Shown: one piece after another, positions 19,860-31,907 of the stretch
Layout of the letters: each line of letters starts with the position of its first letter
How positions within the stretch are numbered: the stretch's first letter is position 1
Assembly: GCA_019671135.1 (NCBI GenBank)
Contig: JAHRHY010000002.1
Span: 1,922,001 to 1,986,000 of the forward strand
From: Linnemannia hyalina
Taxonomy: Eukaryota; Mortierellomycota; Mortierellomycetes; Mortierellales; Mortierellaceae
Length of the DNA stretch: 64,000 nt
Reading direction: 5' to 3'
Position numbers and translations under genes: made by a program
Notes under the pieces: model-generated
What the model saw: the letters and a program-made list of their open reading frames with translations, nothing else
Told to the model about the DNA's origin: nothing
The model's database searches: none

Positions 19860-19873
19860 CCCAAGACGATTCC

Positions 19874-20356
19874 CATTGGGGGATTTTTCCAATTGGCTGT
19901 TCGAATACGAATTTCCAAAGAAGAGAACATCGATGCAAAACAGCGTGTAATATCCTTCTCAAATAACGCCCGTTCAACCTTGACGAATGTACTGTATATC
20001 AAATGGAATGTGGACTTTGGCATATACTGTGCCATAGAATCCATCGTTTCTCCAGCAATGAAAAAGTACAAGAATGCAATTCCTTTCTCAAGTGCATTGT
20101 ATGGACCAGGAAAATAGTGTTTACTCCAGACGGTAGATAGAAAGAAAAACACAGGGATGGGTCCTAGTCGCCTCATCAACACCTTTTTCATATCATGTAT
20201 TCATGCGATTGGCTTTAGCTCTGAACGATGAAATGTCTTGACTTTTGGACACATTGGCCAAGGTTCATCGAGAAATCCCCATTCGTTCTCCAGCAGATTA
20301 TCAAGCAGCCGTGCAAGTTTCTTTGGCGTAGGGTTTTCAGCAGTCTCAGTCTTCAT
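19874..20356 (-). pseudogene. DDE transposase-like fragment, N-terminal part with stop
   Basis: Equivalent to the first 150 or so residues of the copies at 15096 and 17638, starting at ATG 20356 and ending where R2 begins (after NWKNPPM). An in-frame TGA at 20201-20203 replaces an Arg codon. Catalytic motifs are missing. Confidence 0.7.
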
Positions 20357-20434
20357 GTTATCGTTTTCTGCAAAAAATGGAAGTATATACATGTAATTGT
20401 TCCATTTGTCTTTTTTTAAAATTGATGGAACATA

Positions 20435-20671
20435 GCCCTTAGGTACAAGATAGCGTTTGTGGATGAATATCTTACATTCACAATATGCCCAACCTGCGTT
20501 TCCAGGGGCGAGACGATAAGATTTGCTAAGCCCTCGGCGAGAACGTGTACGTGTGTAAAATGGGGATGGATTCACCGAGACTTGGTGGGCGCACACAACA
20601 TTGCTAAACATTACCTCAAGCACCTCGGACGCCCCCTATCCCTTGCAAAACCGTCGCTACAAACTTCCTAA
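20435..20671 (+). pseudogene. Fanzor/TnpB-like nuclease, C-terminal relic
   Basis: A short frame has KIAFVDEYLTFTICPTC, a second C.C pair (TCTCVK) and then HRDLVGAHNIAKHYL. This order, an acidic VDEY strand, a zinc ribbon and the RDxxGAHN box, matches the end of the RuvC nuclease domain in TnpB and its eukaryotic Fanzor relatives. A stop lies directly upstream at 20432-20434 and the rest of the nuclease is absent. The overlapping minus-strand frame is a shadow. Confidence 0.6.
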
Positions 20672-21265
20672 CCTCTATAGATTGAACCAATATATTTTTT
20701 ATCCTACACTCCTTTTATTCTGCGGACGAATGGATATATTGGATTCAGAGCACGATAACTCGACCACGAGTGGACCGCGGTGAAGGTGCTTGCACAGTGC
20801 GAGAAGGGCGCCATGGTATTCACGACAGCTCGGAATGCGGCACCTGCTGTGTTTAATTCGCAGCACATAGCCTATGGGGACATTCGTTACGGGCATATCA
20901 TTGGAGGTTTAAACAGAACGTTACTTTACTTAGTTGTCCACCGGCTTCTTTTCTGCCTCTCTCCCTGACGCCTTTGATTGCAAAACACTAAATGCTTTTA
21001 TATGGTCCAAGTCGAGAGTGTTAGAGCTATGATGGTTGCGTTGGTTGATAGCGCGGTAGAAACATGTAAACATGGCGGAGAAAGTAGAGTAATCGTCCTG
21101 ATCCCGATTCTTTCCAATGACCGCGTGCTTGCAATATTCCTATGTAGCCATTGGCGTGGTTATGTCGAATGGCTGATTGGTTCAAGCGGGTCGTCGCCGT
21201 TCCTTGCTCTTCGGGCTGGTGTTGACATATATGAGATAATGTAAGTCGCGATGTTACCTTTGTTT
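20672..21265. other. Non-coding boundary between mobile block and separase
   Basis: No gene recognised. Base composition shifts here from AT-rich to balanced. The right part is probably the separase 3' UTR. Confidence 0.4.
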
Positions 21266-24200
21266 CTAGGATCTTGTCTTCAGAAAACAAGGTATACCAT
21301 ATACTACTGTAGCCGCACCAACCAAATACTTCAATCGGCACTCCTCCCTGGCCTCCTTGACTGCCTCAACAATCGACAGTCTCGGTCTCTGCAGCGAGTG
21401 ACGCGTCCTTGTATCCATGACGCTGGAATAGTCTCTGTCGCCGTACGATCCCTCCATAGGCGAGGTGGATGGCCACACAGGGTCTCGAGATGCGCTTGTT
21501 AAGGTGCCTTTGTTTCCTGTACCAGAGCTGTCGTCAAGTCCCCAGAGTGTGAAGAGTGCTTTGCTGAAGCGGTCCAGATCTCGATCAGTAACATCCCACA
21601 GATTCGCCACAACCGTCGGGCAACCCGCCAGCATGTAGTTCATCGCGTTCCCGGTGGGATCGAACTCTCCACTGCCCCTGAGCAATCCCGAACTGCAGCC
21701 GAGTAAAATGGAAACCGCACAGTGCCCAAGCTTTCGTATCTGCGTCGGCTTAATGTACTGTTCGCCTCCAGAGTGACCAAAGTAGCTAAGAGGATCCCAG
21801 AAAAACACCCACCCCAAACAGCTCTGGTTAGTTTTGAGCAAGGAAATAATAGAAGATTGGTTGGTTTGTGGACAGAAAAAAAAAACATAAAAAAACACTT
21901 ACATGTACAAGTCGTTCTTGCTAAGACCTTGAATGCACTCCATGTCCAGGGGCGTGCGACCAATGATCCCGTTCCAACCTGGCTGGGCTTTCACATAGTC
22001 CTTGAACTCCTCTTCCGTGTTCTTCAAGTCTTTGCCGGGGTTCAGCAAATAAAACGTTTTTTGCCCATCCACCTCCAGATCTCTCCAATCGTGATGTTCG
22101 ACGAGAGTCGTGCTCTCTAGTGCTGTTTTGTTCGTTGGCATGGGACTATCCTGAAGTTGAGATCGAGAGAGGAGGTGTCGCTGCTGAAGTATTCGATCCC
22201 GCAAGAACCAGATAGACGGTACTCTCGATACTGCTTCATCTCTCAGGACGGGGCACGACTCCCAAGGGAACATTTGCAGGTACTTGTCAAGGACCAAGAT
22301 GACATGGGCTCCTTCGTCGTAGCCATTGTTGTTAGCCGCAACCTCAGCTTCCCAGTAACATTGTAGCGCCTCTTGGATTTGCGTTGCGACGCGACCGAAT
22401 TGCTCCTCGGAGTACTCGACGAAGGGTGACGTTATCCGGGGACTGCCAATGCTGGAAGCATCCACGGACCCAGGTGCTGCAACATTCTTGAATAGATAGG
22501 CGTCCAGCAAAAAGTAAACCAGGTCGCGAAGTTCCGACTCGGTAGGTTGGTCGCCCAGGTTCAGTATAGCTCTGCAGAGGTCGACGTTGATCTCTATCTG
22601 GGCTATGGAGGCTCCTTCCAGATCGGTATGTCCTCGGTCAACAGATCGCGAATTGCGAGCAGGGGGAGCTGGGACAGTGTTGCTTGCCTGCGACATAATC
22701 CACTCCAAAGTCTTCTTGAAATCCAGCAAGTTCTCCTCGCTCGACGGTGTGTTGTGCGACTGGATTAAGCCCTTCAGTCCACATAGCCACTGGTCCTCCA
22801 TTGTGCTCAGCAAGAAACGCAAGCGGTCATTCAGGTTCTGGCGTCGGCTCCACCACTCAGTCTTGGCCTCCTTAGTCAGTTCAATAGGCCGGCGGTTAGA
22901 CGAGAAGGTTGTGGATGTCACTCCGGGGACCCCTGTTGCAGGAATGTGGCCCGAGACCGCTGTGGACGCAATCGAAAGCGTTTCCTGGCTCTCCTTCATA
23001 ATGTCCTGCAACTCCTCAAATGCCCCAGCGTACGACAGTGGTTCTGCCCTGCCAGTGTCCTGCCCCCCATCGACTTCCCCTACAAAGCTCACATCCAATC
23101 GGGCGTCCCCATCGCCTTCTCGCAGTTGGGCTCGATTCAAGGGAAGGCAGACAACCAACGGCATCGTGTTGGCGCGAAGGCGGTTGACGTAGAGCACACC
23201 ACGGTCGACATCCATCGTGAGGGAGACCACAGTCCAGTTCTGCGGTAAGATGTCGACAAGGTCCCGTTGGAAAGCCAAAGGATCGTCCGCCGTTTCCGAC
23301 ATCATCTTGGCGTCCTGGTCGTATACCCTGTCCAACTCTTCCAAGAAAGGTCTGTCGTTGCCCAATGTCGATGATGGATGCAGCAAAAGCTCGTGATTTA
23401 ACTGCGCTTGTTTTCCTAAGCGGTTGTGGCGCCTGTCACAAATCATCTTTGGATTCTCCCTCGCCTCCACGTTGCCGCCTCGGGACCATCCGATGTCATT
23501 GTCAGTATCGGGTGCTGGGAACAGCCGCAAGGGGCGAGGTTTTTCCAACCCGACAAAGGGGACAGTTTTGTGCCCGTGGCGCTGTAACTCCTGTCCAAGA
23601 CGCAACTGCGACTCTCCAGGCTCGTGCAACAAGACGTGTTGGTCATCCTTGCTCACAATATCCTTTGGCCAGGCCTGATCTTCTTGCGGCAGCGTCGGGT
23701 GAAGCTTTTGCTTGATCAATCCGTGCATCTCTCTCCGCTGTGTGACAGCCTTCGCCATCTCTAATGAGCAAGCAGCTCGGGCAGCCATCTTCCACACGTC
23801 CGATTGCCGATCCGATCGCTCCCCACTCGGCATGGTTCCCCTCATGAAATCGCCCTTGAGAATCTCAACGTGGAGGCAGGATTCCAGTATAGCGAGGTAG
23901 GTGAGCCTGGAGCAGATGTCCACGACGACATGGCTTGGGCAGGTGTAGAAGGAGCTTTGAAATGCGCCAATAAGGTGGGCTCTAGCTTCGACCAGGATGT
24001 CCACGTACTGTCGGGTCAAATTCAGCTTTCCTCCTTGCACGAGCTCAGTTATTCCCAGATGAGGACCAAAAGGGCTCTGCAACAAGGGTTGCTGGAATGC
24101 AAGTTGTGAACGGCGACGGCGTGACATCCTAGTAACTCGCACAGAAGGCGACGACGACGGGGAAGCCGGGTGGGAGTCCAACCGAGAGACTGTATTACTT

Positions 24201-27200
24201 TCGCTCGGGTCAACAGCCTCGGTCAACGATGTCGATGAAGAGGCCAGCTCCTGCGCTCGGGTTTTCTGGAAGAGACCGATGGCCAGCGCCGACTCAGGGA
24301 TCATGGCGTACATCAAATGCTTGGCCATCGCATCCTCCAACTCCAACATCAGCATCTTGGCCATGGTGAGGTGATACTCCGGGGATGTAAGCGCCGTAGG
24401 ATCCTCCTCTCTGGATTTTTCGACCAACTCCCTCGCCTGCGTTCGTTGCCCCATGCGATTGAAGATGAGACTTGTTCGGTATCCCATCGTGGCTTTGATC
24501 TCACTCAAAGAAGCACACTCCAGCTTCTCAGTCCCTGGCGATCCGCGAGCAGAATCTGCCCCCAGCGACTTCTGCGACGGACGGCGACTCGTCCCTCGGC
24601 GCTGGTATAGGGCCACCAGTCTCTTCTCTCTGGGCGTTTGAGGTTCGCGTATCACTAGCTGTTCCAGGCTCATGATAACCGACTTGTCCATCAAGTACGT
24701 CAGGATCTCATCCGTCCGATAGTAAGCGCGCAACGATCGGTCGAATCTCTCGGTGGCTAAGTATAAATCGCCATGTAACAGTTGGATCCGAGCGTCCTGA
24801 ATCTCCAATGACCCAGCAGCACTATCCAAGTTGTCATCGTCCATCACCAGATCATGGAGGATTAGCTGGCTCTCATCCCACTCGTGCTTCAATAAACCCA
24901 AGTGTGCCTGATTTAGCAAGAACCGACCCAGAGACCTGGGGGCCCTTGACAGTCGAGCAATACGCTGGCCTTCCTTAACGAAATATTCCGTCTCCTGTAC
25001 ACTGCCCTGGACAAGATGCAACTGTGAGAGTTGGTGATAGACCTCACTGAGCAACCGGAATATAGACCACTGGTTGCGTTGGGTCGCCAGCAGGTCGATG
25101 CCTTGTCGCCGTTGACTGCTCTCGGTGGTTGCCTGGGTGGCAGGAGTGTCACGATCCGTAGGCTCCTCTCGGATAAGAAAAGGGTTGTCCATGGGGCGTT
25201 GGCAGATCACGGTCGAATCCTGTTGAGACGCCTCGATTGCGGTCGCAAGCGTCGAAATGATCCTGTTCAGCTGCCGAAGTGCTCTCATCGCATCAGCGAT
25301 AGACTCTGGAAGATGTTCCTTGAGGAATAGTAGGCGGGATCGCGCCAAGGATGCCTCTACCACCACCATGGCCCTTTGTACTTTGATCTCTACAGATCTC
25401 GAGATTACGCCATTGCTGGGTGCATGACGCGATGTGCTGGCGGATTTGGAAAAGGCCTCGTTCATGTACATTTGAGAATACTGCTGTGCTTCATTGTATG
25501 CGGCAACACCCTGGGACTTATGGCCAACGGACGTCAAGTACAGGCTGTGTGCAAGTAGCCAAAGTGGATAGGCCTCCCGCTGCATGACGTGACCGTCTGA
25601 GCGCCTCGACATCTCCTCCAGAATAGCCTTGCCATGATCAAGGGCTGTCTTTGCCTTGCCCGAGTAACCAAGAGCCAGGTATGCTTGACCCATCCTCGAA
25701 TAAATCCGCACTGAGTCTGTTTTGATACGAAAAAGAGCGTATTTAGTAATGCGTTGTATAGAGCCATAGTATTATGAAAGTCCATGGCATGCGGTCCACG
25801 TATAGCTTACCGGCACACGCTTCCTCCGGCGTTGGAAGGATCCCGTTACACAGGCGTAACATTAGCCGATAGATCTGCACCTGCAAGACTCGGTAGTCAA
25901 TCATCCCAAAGCAGTCCGCGAGCATTTGAAGGTGTCCATAAAGCTGCTCTGGGTCTGGTATCTGTTTCCGAGCCTTCTCGATCCCGCTCTGCCGACCAGT
26001 CCCCGCTAACGCATCGGACTTCTCCCATGAAGCAAAGCATTCGACACCAGAGAGAATGACTTCCCATAGTTGAAGGGCAATCAGGAACGGCTTGGACTTC
26101 TGAGGCGACCCACTCTCGTCCCACTTGCGCTCAAGAACGCCTTGCCAGGTGTATGCCATCGCAAGGTAGTGATTCCTGACCGGCTCTAAGCACCCATCGC
26201 CTTTGAGATCCCACTCCTTCAGAATCTCAATTGCCTCTTCGACTAGTTGAAGGGCTTCGCCACGCAAGGCTTGATCTGCCTGATCTTGATAGAGCATGGC
26301 AAGGCGGACCAAAACTCTCGCACGCCGAACCGGATGAGAGAGACGATCACCCCCTGGATAGACCTTGGTGGTTAGGTGCTTCAAAATCTCGATCTGTTCT
26401 AGGCTGCGAAGTCGTGTTTGGTTCGCCTTCACTCCCAGGACCGAGAGCAGCCCTACCTCGTACTCCTGAACTGCTCCCGCCAAATATGGCTCCTGTCCGT
26501 CCTGCGTCAGCCTCGCCTGGAGCTCAGGTACAGACTTTAAGACGGAAACAAAGCAAGGCTGGGTCATCATCAGCAGAGTTCGGGCGCGACGGTTGAGAAG
26601 CTTGGCGGCTGGTAGATGGCTGGTCCTCATATCTCCGAGCGCAATATGATCGATCTGCCGAAATGCCTCCAGCGGTAGGATGCTCAGGCCTGCGTTGAAA
26701 CACTCCAAGGCCAGGTCAACCTGGTGAAGTGATTGAAAGCACACGCCCAAGACGTCGTATCGGTTGGCCAGTACCAGTCTGCCCTCTGCGATCGAGTCTG
26801 TTATGGCAGAGGTCTGCATCGATCCACGAGGGAGAGGCGTAGATTCTGTAGGACCCACGCACTTCAAAAGATCGTCGCCGATGAAAAGTCGGTAGGAGTG
26901 GATGGCCAGTTCCAGAGGTCGGACGGCATCCTTCTGCTGATTCGTCTTGAGAAGAGAGCCGCCATGGTTGTAAAGCGCATTCGATATCCAGGGGAGCGAT
27001 TCTCGATCGTTCATCCTTTCTGCTGTCCTAAATGCCGATTCCAGGTATGTCGTCATCGGTTTGGGCAGAGGTTGTCCGACCGCAACATCAATGTTGGACA
27101 AGTAAAGACGAGAAAGGAATAATATTGCGTCGACACGCGCGCACGACAGTTTAAGCGGGTCAGGGCGAGTTCCCCGATCTCCCTCGTACCACTCCTATAA

Positions 27201-30090
27201 AGCGTGTAGAATTTATGTTACAAAGGGGAAGAAGATCATCGACACAAAAGCGGGTTCGTTCATCCCTCTATCGTGAAGTTTCGTAAATCAGTCGACAAAC
27301 CTGATAGTAGGGATGGGCTGCATTCCAGAGGACCTCTGTCAGGTCGGATAAAAACGGAAGAATAGTTTGGATGCACCCTAGCAGTTGCAATTGCTTGTTT
27401 GTCAATCCTGTAGCGATGGTCATGCCTGATGGTGAGCCATGGGTGCATTTGAGACCGCCGTTCGACTCGACCTTCTCTTTCCTGTCAAGTGTTTTCGCTC
27501 CGATTTTGCGCAAGGTATCCATGGATCGAAATATCCTTGCAACGTTTTGTAAAGTAGCCGCCGTCAAAGGCTTTGTTGGAAGCACTGAGAGTGCGCACTG
27601 CAAGGATAACAAGGACGACCTGGTAACTGACAGTGACTGTTCCAAATCCCTCACTACATAACAGTACACATCAAGCCGACATGCATGGTCAGTGTGGGCA
27701 TAGAAAGACAATTGCCTTCACAAGGTGACACTATCATTGAAAACATACCTGGTAAAGAGTCATTCTGCCACACAGGTAAAAAGTCTTGGAACTTTCGAAG
27801 CGCCTCGACAGCCACCTCAAGATGATTACAGACCTGATCTACGGACACGAGGCCAGGCATTGGCGTTGGCGAGATAGTTGCTTGGGTCGCAGTAGAACGC
27901 GAAGTATGTGGATAAGCTTTGTTTGTCCCAACAGGGGTTGTCAGATGAGACGAGAGGTGTGTTGGTGGTGTGAGCGATTTCGACAATGGGGGAGGCGTGG
28001 TGTCGATCATACGGGTGTCCTGGATACTTGGATCGATGCTGCGTACAAAGGCTAGAGTCGCCTCGTCATCCACCTACCCAGATGTAGCAAACGTCGTCAG
28101 TAAACTGCATGCCATTGGCACATTCCCGTCATGATGTGGGCGCGCAAATGTTCAGTACCTTAGAAGCAAAATGTGCCACGTAAGTATACCAAGATTGGTA
28201 ATGACTGCTGGTGTAATCGATGGGAGACAGTTCCTGCACGAAACCGAAAATCTCCTTGTACGCTGTAACGAGAACTATGATATCTGCTTGAGTTCGTCCC
28301 TCCCTGGTCGACTTTTCATATTCCACTCCGCATCGCATGATCTTGTCCCAAATACTCCCGTCGTTGGTCCCCGAAAAATGCTTAAAGGCGGCGTGGTATC
28401 TCATCCCTAGCATCCTCAGCAAGAAAGCGCTGCAATGTCCGTCTAAATTCAGCGAGAGTGATGAATGATGACTGTTAGTCGGTATCGCGAGTGTTGCATG
28501 TCACCGACCCAATGTACACCTATATTGTTCAATTGGACTGTACCTCGGTTTGGGTTGTTTTCGACTGTCTTTGCTGCGGATATAAATAAGAGCCGGAAAA
28601 GAGCGTCCAGGGACTGTTGTGCCAGCTTTGGCTGAGACTTGGCGATGCAAATACACCAGTTGTAAGGTGAATCCTTCCTGGTGAGCATAGGATAAAGCAA
28701 CTACTCATGTATAGTAAAAGGTGAGATTGAGCATGCCGACCACGTTATTCCGCACGGAAATTTGAGGCAATCAATATTTTTTTTGTTACTCACATGAGCT
28801 AAGGATCCATTCCTGACGTCAGCCCAGCAACGCACGGCATTGTTGTGAAGTGCTTGAACTAGCAAGATAAACGTCTGGGTGGGGTTGATGTTCCCTGAAG
28901 GCGAGAACGTTGGCGATTGTGTTGAAGGGTAAGCCCCCAGATCGCTTACGACCTTGTTGGGGAATGGAAACGAGAATAGATCCTGGTATGTCCTTTGTAG
29001 TGATTCGGCTGATAATAACGTCGATGTTGGGTGCAGTCGAGTCTTGGATGTGGACATAAGTTGTTGGCTCCTGCTCGCCAAATCCGGCTCATCCCACACA
29101 GCCATGGCACCTGCGATCAATTGCTCCCGCAAGATTCCTAGCTCCTTTAGTGCCCGCTTTTTCTATTAACAGGCAATGAAGAAAAATAAAATGAGAGTCG
29201 AATTCATCGACCACACACGATTATTTCATACGAAGACTTAACGACAAATTCACTATTGATGTTACCATGCCAAGGGCTATAATCTTGGTGATTAGGTTGG
29301 ATCGGGCTTTTTCGATCTCAAACAGATCGGTTGAGACCCTACACTCTAAGACTTCCAAAGCACGCACACTTAAGAAACTGATGTCGACCAAAATGGCTAC
29401 GTGTGAGTAGGTGGGCTGGTCAGTGCGATAAACAGAGCCTCGCAAGTCATCCGAATCTGCCGTGTCGGATGCATTAGTCGGTGGTGCAGGTTGGGTTCCC
29501 TTGGATGGTCCGCCTTCTCTAGCGTTAGCTCCGCTCGCAGCCGTCCCGGCTCCTCCCCCCGCCTTTGGTCCTGAGTGCTGTGCTCGTCCTGTAGACGGCC
29601 TCAGTGACGTTGATGCCACTGCGATATTGTTGGACGCAGCGCGAGAAACACCAGAGATGGCCTTCTTTGTTGATCCCGCAGCTGATAGACTTTGAAATGC
29701 ATGCGCCAGGCTTTTGCCAGCATTTACCGCGGCCTCTGTGTTGGCCGGCGAAGGGGGGATAAGGGTGGGTTGTGGGTCTGGAGGAGGTTGCAGTGAGACG
29801 ATGTCTGAGGCAGTAGTCGCGTTCAGAATCTTGGTCCATTGCGTGAGGGTCGACATGCTCTGGTTTACTAATCTCTTGACCTGCTTGGCAAAGCCAGGAG
29901 CAGTGGTGGTAAAATTGGTGTGGTTGTTTCGTGGTGGATGTGCAGCGGGGATTGTTGGTTGCATGGAAGACAAGGTTTGTTGTTTAGAGGCGAGGATGCG
30001 GTCGAGGTCAGAGGCGAGTTGACCGTGGTATTGTCGATGGCGTGGCAGCAGGTCGATAAAGATCTCGAGTGGGTCGCTGCTGTCGGCCAT
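21266..30090 (-). CDS. ESP1: Separase (C50 cysteine protease)
   Basis: It cleaves the cohesin kleisin at anaphase onset. I read nine exons (minus strand): 29266-30090, 28794-29162, 28544-28700, 28159-28442, 27749-28073, 27301-27653, 25811-27194, 21903-25716 and 21266-21785, giving 2676 residues. All eight introns are GT-AG, 85-117 bp, and every junction keeps frame. The C-terminal protease has LVLDKYLQMFPWESCP, SRVPS, the catalytic His in YFGHSGGEQY (about H2508), the catalytic Cys in LLGCSSG (about C2534) and ANLWDVTDRDLDRF. The last intron falls three residues before the catalytic His block. The large N-terminal region is helical-repeat-like, as expected for separase. The start at 30090 is the first ATG that gives a natural leader; the frame is open further upstream, but I found no support for it. 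Confidence 0.92.
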
Positions 30091-30295
30091 TATTGTAAGA
30101 TAGACGGTACTTGATTGGCTCCTCCTGAGGATGTCGGGGTGTTTTTGTTGTGGCCGTTGATGGTTGGTTGATGGGCAACTGTAGGTCTGCCAACAGTATA
30201 CGGCATAGAAGACGAAGAAGCATTTGTGGCCAATTATGACTACAGTAGGAGATTTAATGTGAGCTAAGCCACCGATATAGAGACTATCATATTTT

Positions 30296-31486
30296 CTACA
30301 GCTCTGCATGGACAATCTTATCTGCCTCCATCTCAAGCTCGCCGGAGGCGGCAATGGTGACGGCAGCCTTGGGGCGATCGCCGGGGGCAGTAGGCGTCTT
30401 CTCAATCGCAGCAATAACATCCATGCCATCCATGACAGTACCGAATACAACGTGGCGTCCGTCCAACCACGAGGTCTTAACAGTCGTAATAAAGAACTAA
30501 TAGGTGAAGGTGCGTGGGTTAACAAACACGGAAACCTTTCAATTCAAAGAACACACGAACCTTCAACATAGATAGAAATCGTTGGACAACAAGAGGACGA
30601 TACGTTACCTGGGATCCGTTGGTGTCCTTGCCGGCGTTGGCCATGCTCAAAATTCCAGGGCCGGTGTGGCGAAGCTTAAAGTTCTCATCAGCAAACTTGG
30701 CTCCCCAGATCGATTTGCCGCCAGTTCCGTTACCATTGGTAAAGTCACCCTATCAGACATAAGAGTTCATCACAAATGCAATATCAGCATTGTCCTTCCA
30801 GACCATGGAAATGTACCCCTTCTTATTTTTTCTGGTCCTTTGCTCATGTTGCACGTACTCCTTGGATCATAAAGTCCTAAGTAGAATCAAGAGTAAGAAC
30901 AGCAAAAGTATGATTAGTAAGATTTAACAAAACATATCATTAATGACGGCAGACTTGAGAACGACGACAAAGATAGCGACAAAAAAGTACCTTGATGACA
31001 CGGTGGAAGGACGATCCGGCATAGCCGAAGCCATGGGTACCCTTGGCGAGCTCAAGAAAGTTCTCTGTAGTCTTGGGGACAGTCTAATAACGATAACACC
31101 ATCGTACCGGTTTCGGGTTAATACAGACGCTCGTTAATACACGCATAACACTCTTTGATCTGGCGTCGTTGCTTTCGCTGCTGTTCGATTGTTAAGAATG
31201 TTTACCTTTCCGAAAAGGCCGATAACAACACGGCCCATGGGCTTGCCATCCTGCTCAATGTCAAAGTAGACTAAATCAGACGTGACAAGAGAAAGAAAAA
31301 AAGGATGTTTCAAATACATAAGTATTCCATGAGGAGAAACGTGCGTTCTTGCGCAAGAACAATTAGGTTAGAATGAGGAGTTGATGTACCCTTGTTGGTG
31401 ATGACAGGGCCCTTGCCAGCATGTGCAGATGCTGCAAGGGCTACGACGGCGACGACAAAGACCAAGGCGCGCTTGAATGAGACCAT
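30296..31486 (-). CDS. ER-type cyclophilin B (peptidyl-prolyl isomerase)
   Basis: It catalyses proline cis-trans isomerisation during folding in the secretory pathway. Six exons: 31390-31486, 31206-31270, 30991-31083, 30859-30876, 30609-30749 and 30296-30496, giving 204 residues. Exon 4 is only 18 bases (DFMIQG). The first 23 residues form a signal peptide (hydrophobic [15 protein letters not shown]). Active-site features are [21 protein letters not shown] and [11 protein letters not shown], including the cyclosporin-contact Trp. The protein ends HAEL, close to the HDEL/KDEL retention signal, so residence in the ER is likely. Divergent from the cis-prenyltransferase gene. Confidence 0.93.
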
Positions 31487-31907
31487 TTTTTTTCAGTTTT
31501 TACGGGGGGGGGGGAGGTTGTGAAAAAAAGGAAGGGAGATGAAGAAGAAGGAAGGAGGATGATGAGAAGCAACAAATGATGGCGGAAAAAGGCAGAGGAG
31601 CTGGGTGCTTTGTCGCCCTATGATTGGCCAGAGTTTGGCCAAACGTCACGTGTAAGATGCATTTAGCTCGCACTTACTTCGGTCTCTCCTTTTGTTCCTG
31701 AATTACTGAACTTACTTTGCATCAATATCCTTCTTCCTCTTTCTTAGCTCGCTGACTCCTTTGCTTCTTTCATCTATCCCTCACTGACATCTTTCCTTCA
31801 TTTGCATCCTACCTTCCTCTATTGTACATTCATACACACCACCTCACCACTACAACCAACAAGAGAAAGTAAAAAATAGAACGAAAAAAAAAAGGTCTTT
31901 CTCCCTC
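31487..31907. promoter_or_regulatory. Divergent promoter region between cyclophilin B and cis-prenyltransferase
   Basis: 420 bases between two start codons. It contains ATTGG (a minus-strand CCAAT box) near 31623 and ACGTCACGTG near 31644-31652, which joins a CRE-like core to a CACGTG palindrome. Pyrimidine-rich leaders flank both genes. Both products serve the ER, so shared control is plausible but not shown. Confidence 0.4.

Larger units (their letters stand above)
19008..19873 (+). repeat. Repeat R2, copy C, split by two hAT-like insertions
   Basis: R2 sequence resumes on both sides of insertions at 19169-19598 and 19757-19859. With these left out it matches copies A and B, including the TTTTTAAAAA at 19667-19676. 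It ends GATTCCCA and is joined directly to internal DDE coding sequence at 19874. Confidence 0.7.

Noticed and set aside
25534..25785. Small minus-strand frames over the separase intron
   Set aside because: Shadow of the exon 7-8 boundary.
30091..30525. Upstream extension of separase exon 1 in open frame
   Set aside because: The extension reads through probable leader and the cyclophilin 3' region, is low-complexity and has no family support; the ATG at 30090 fits better.
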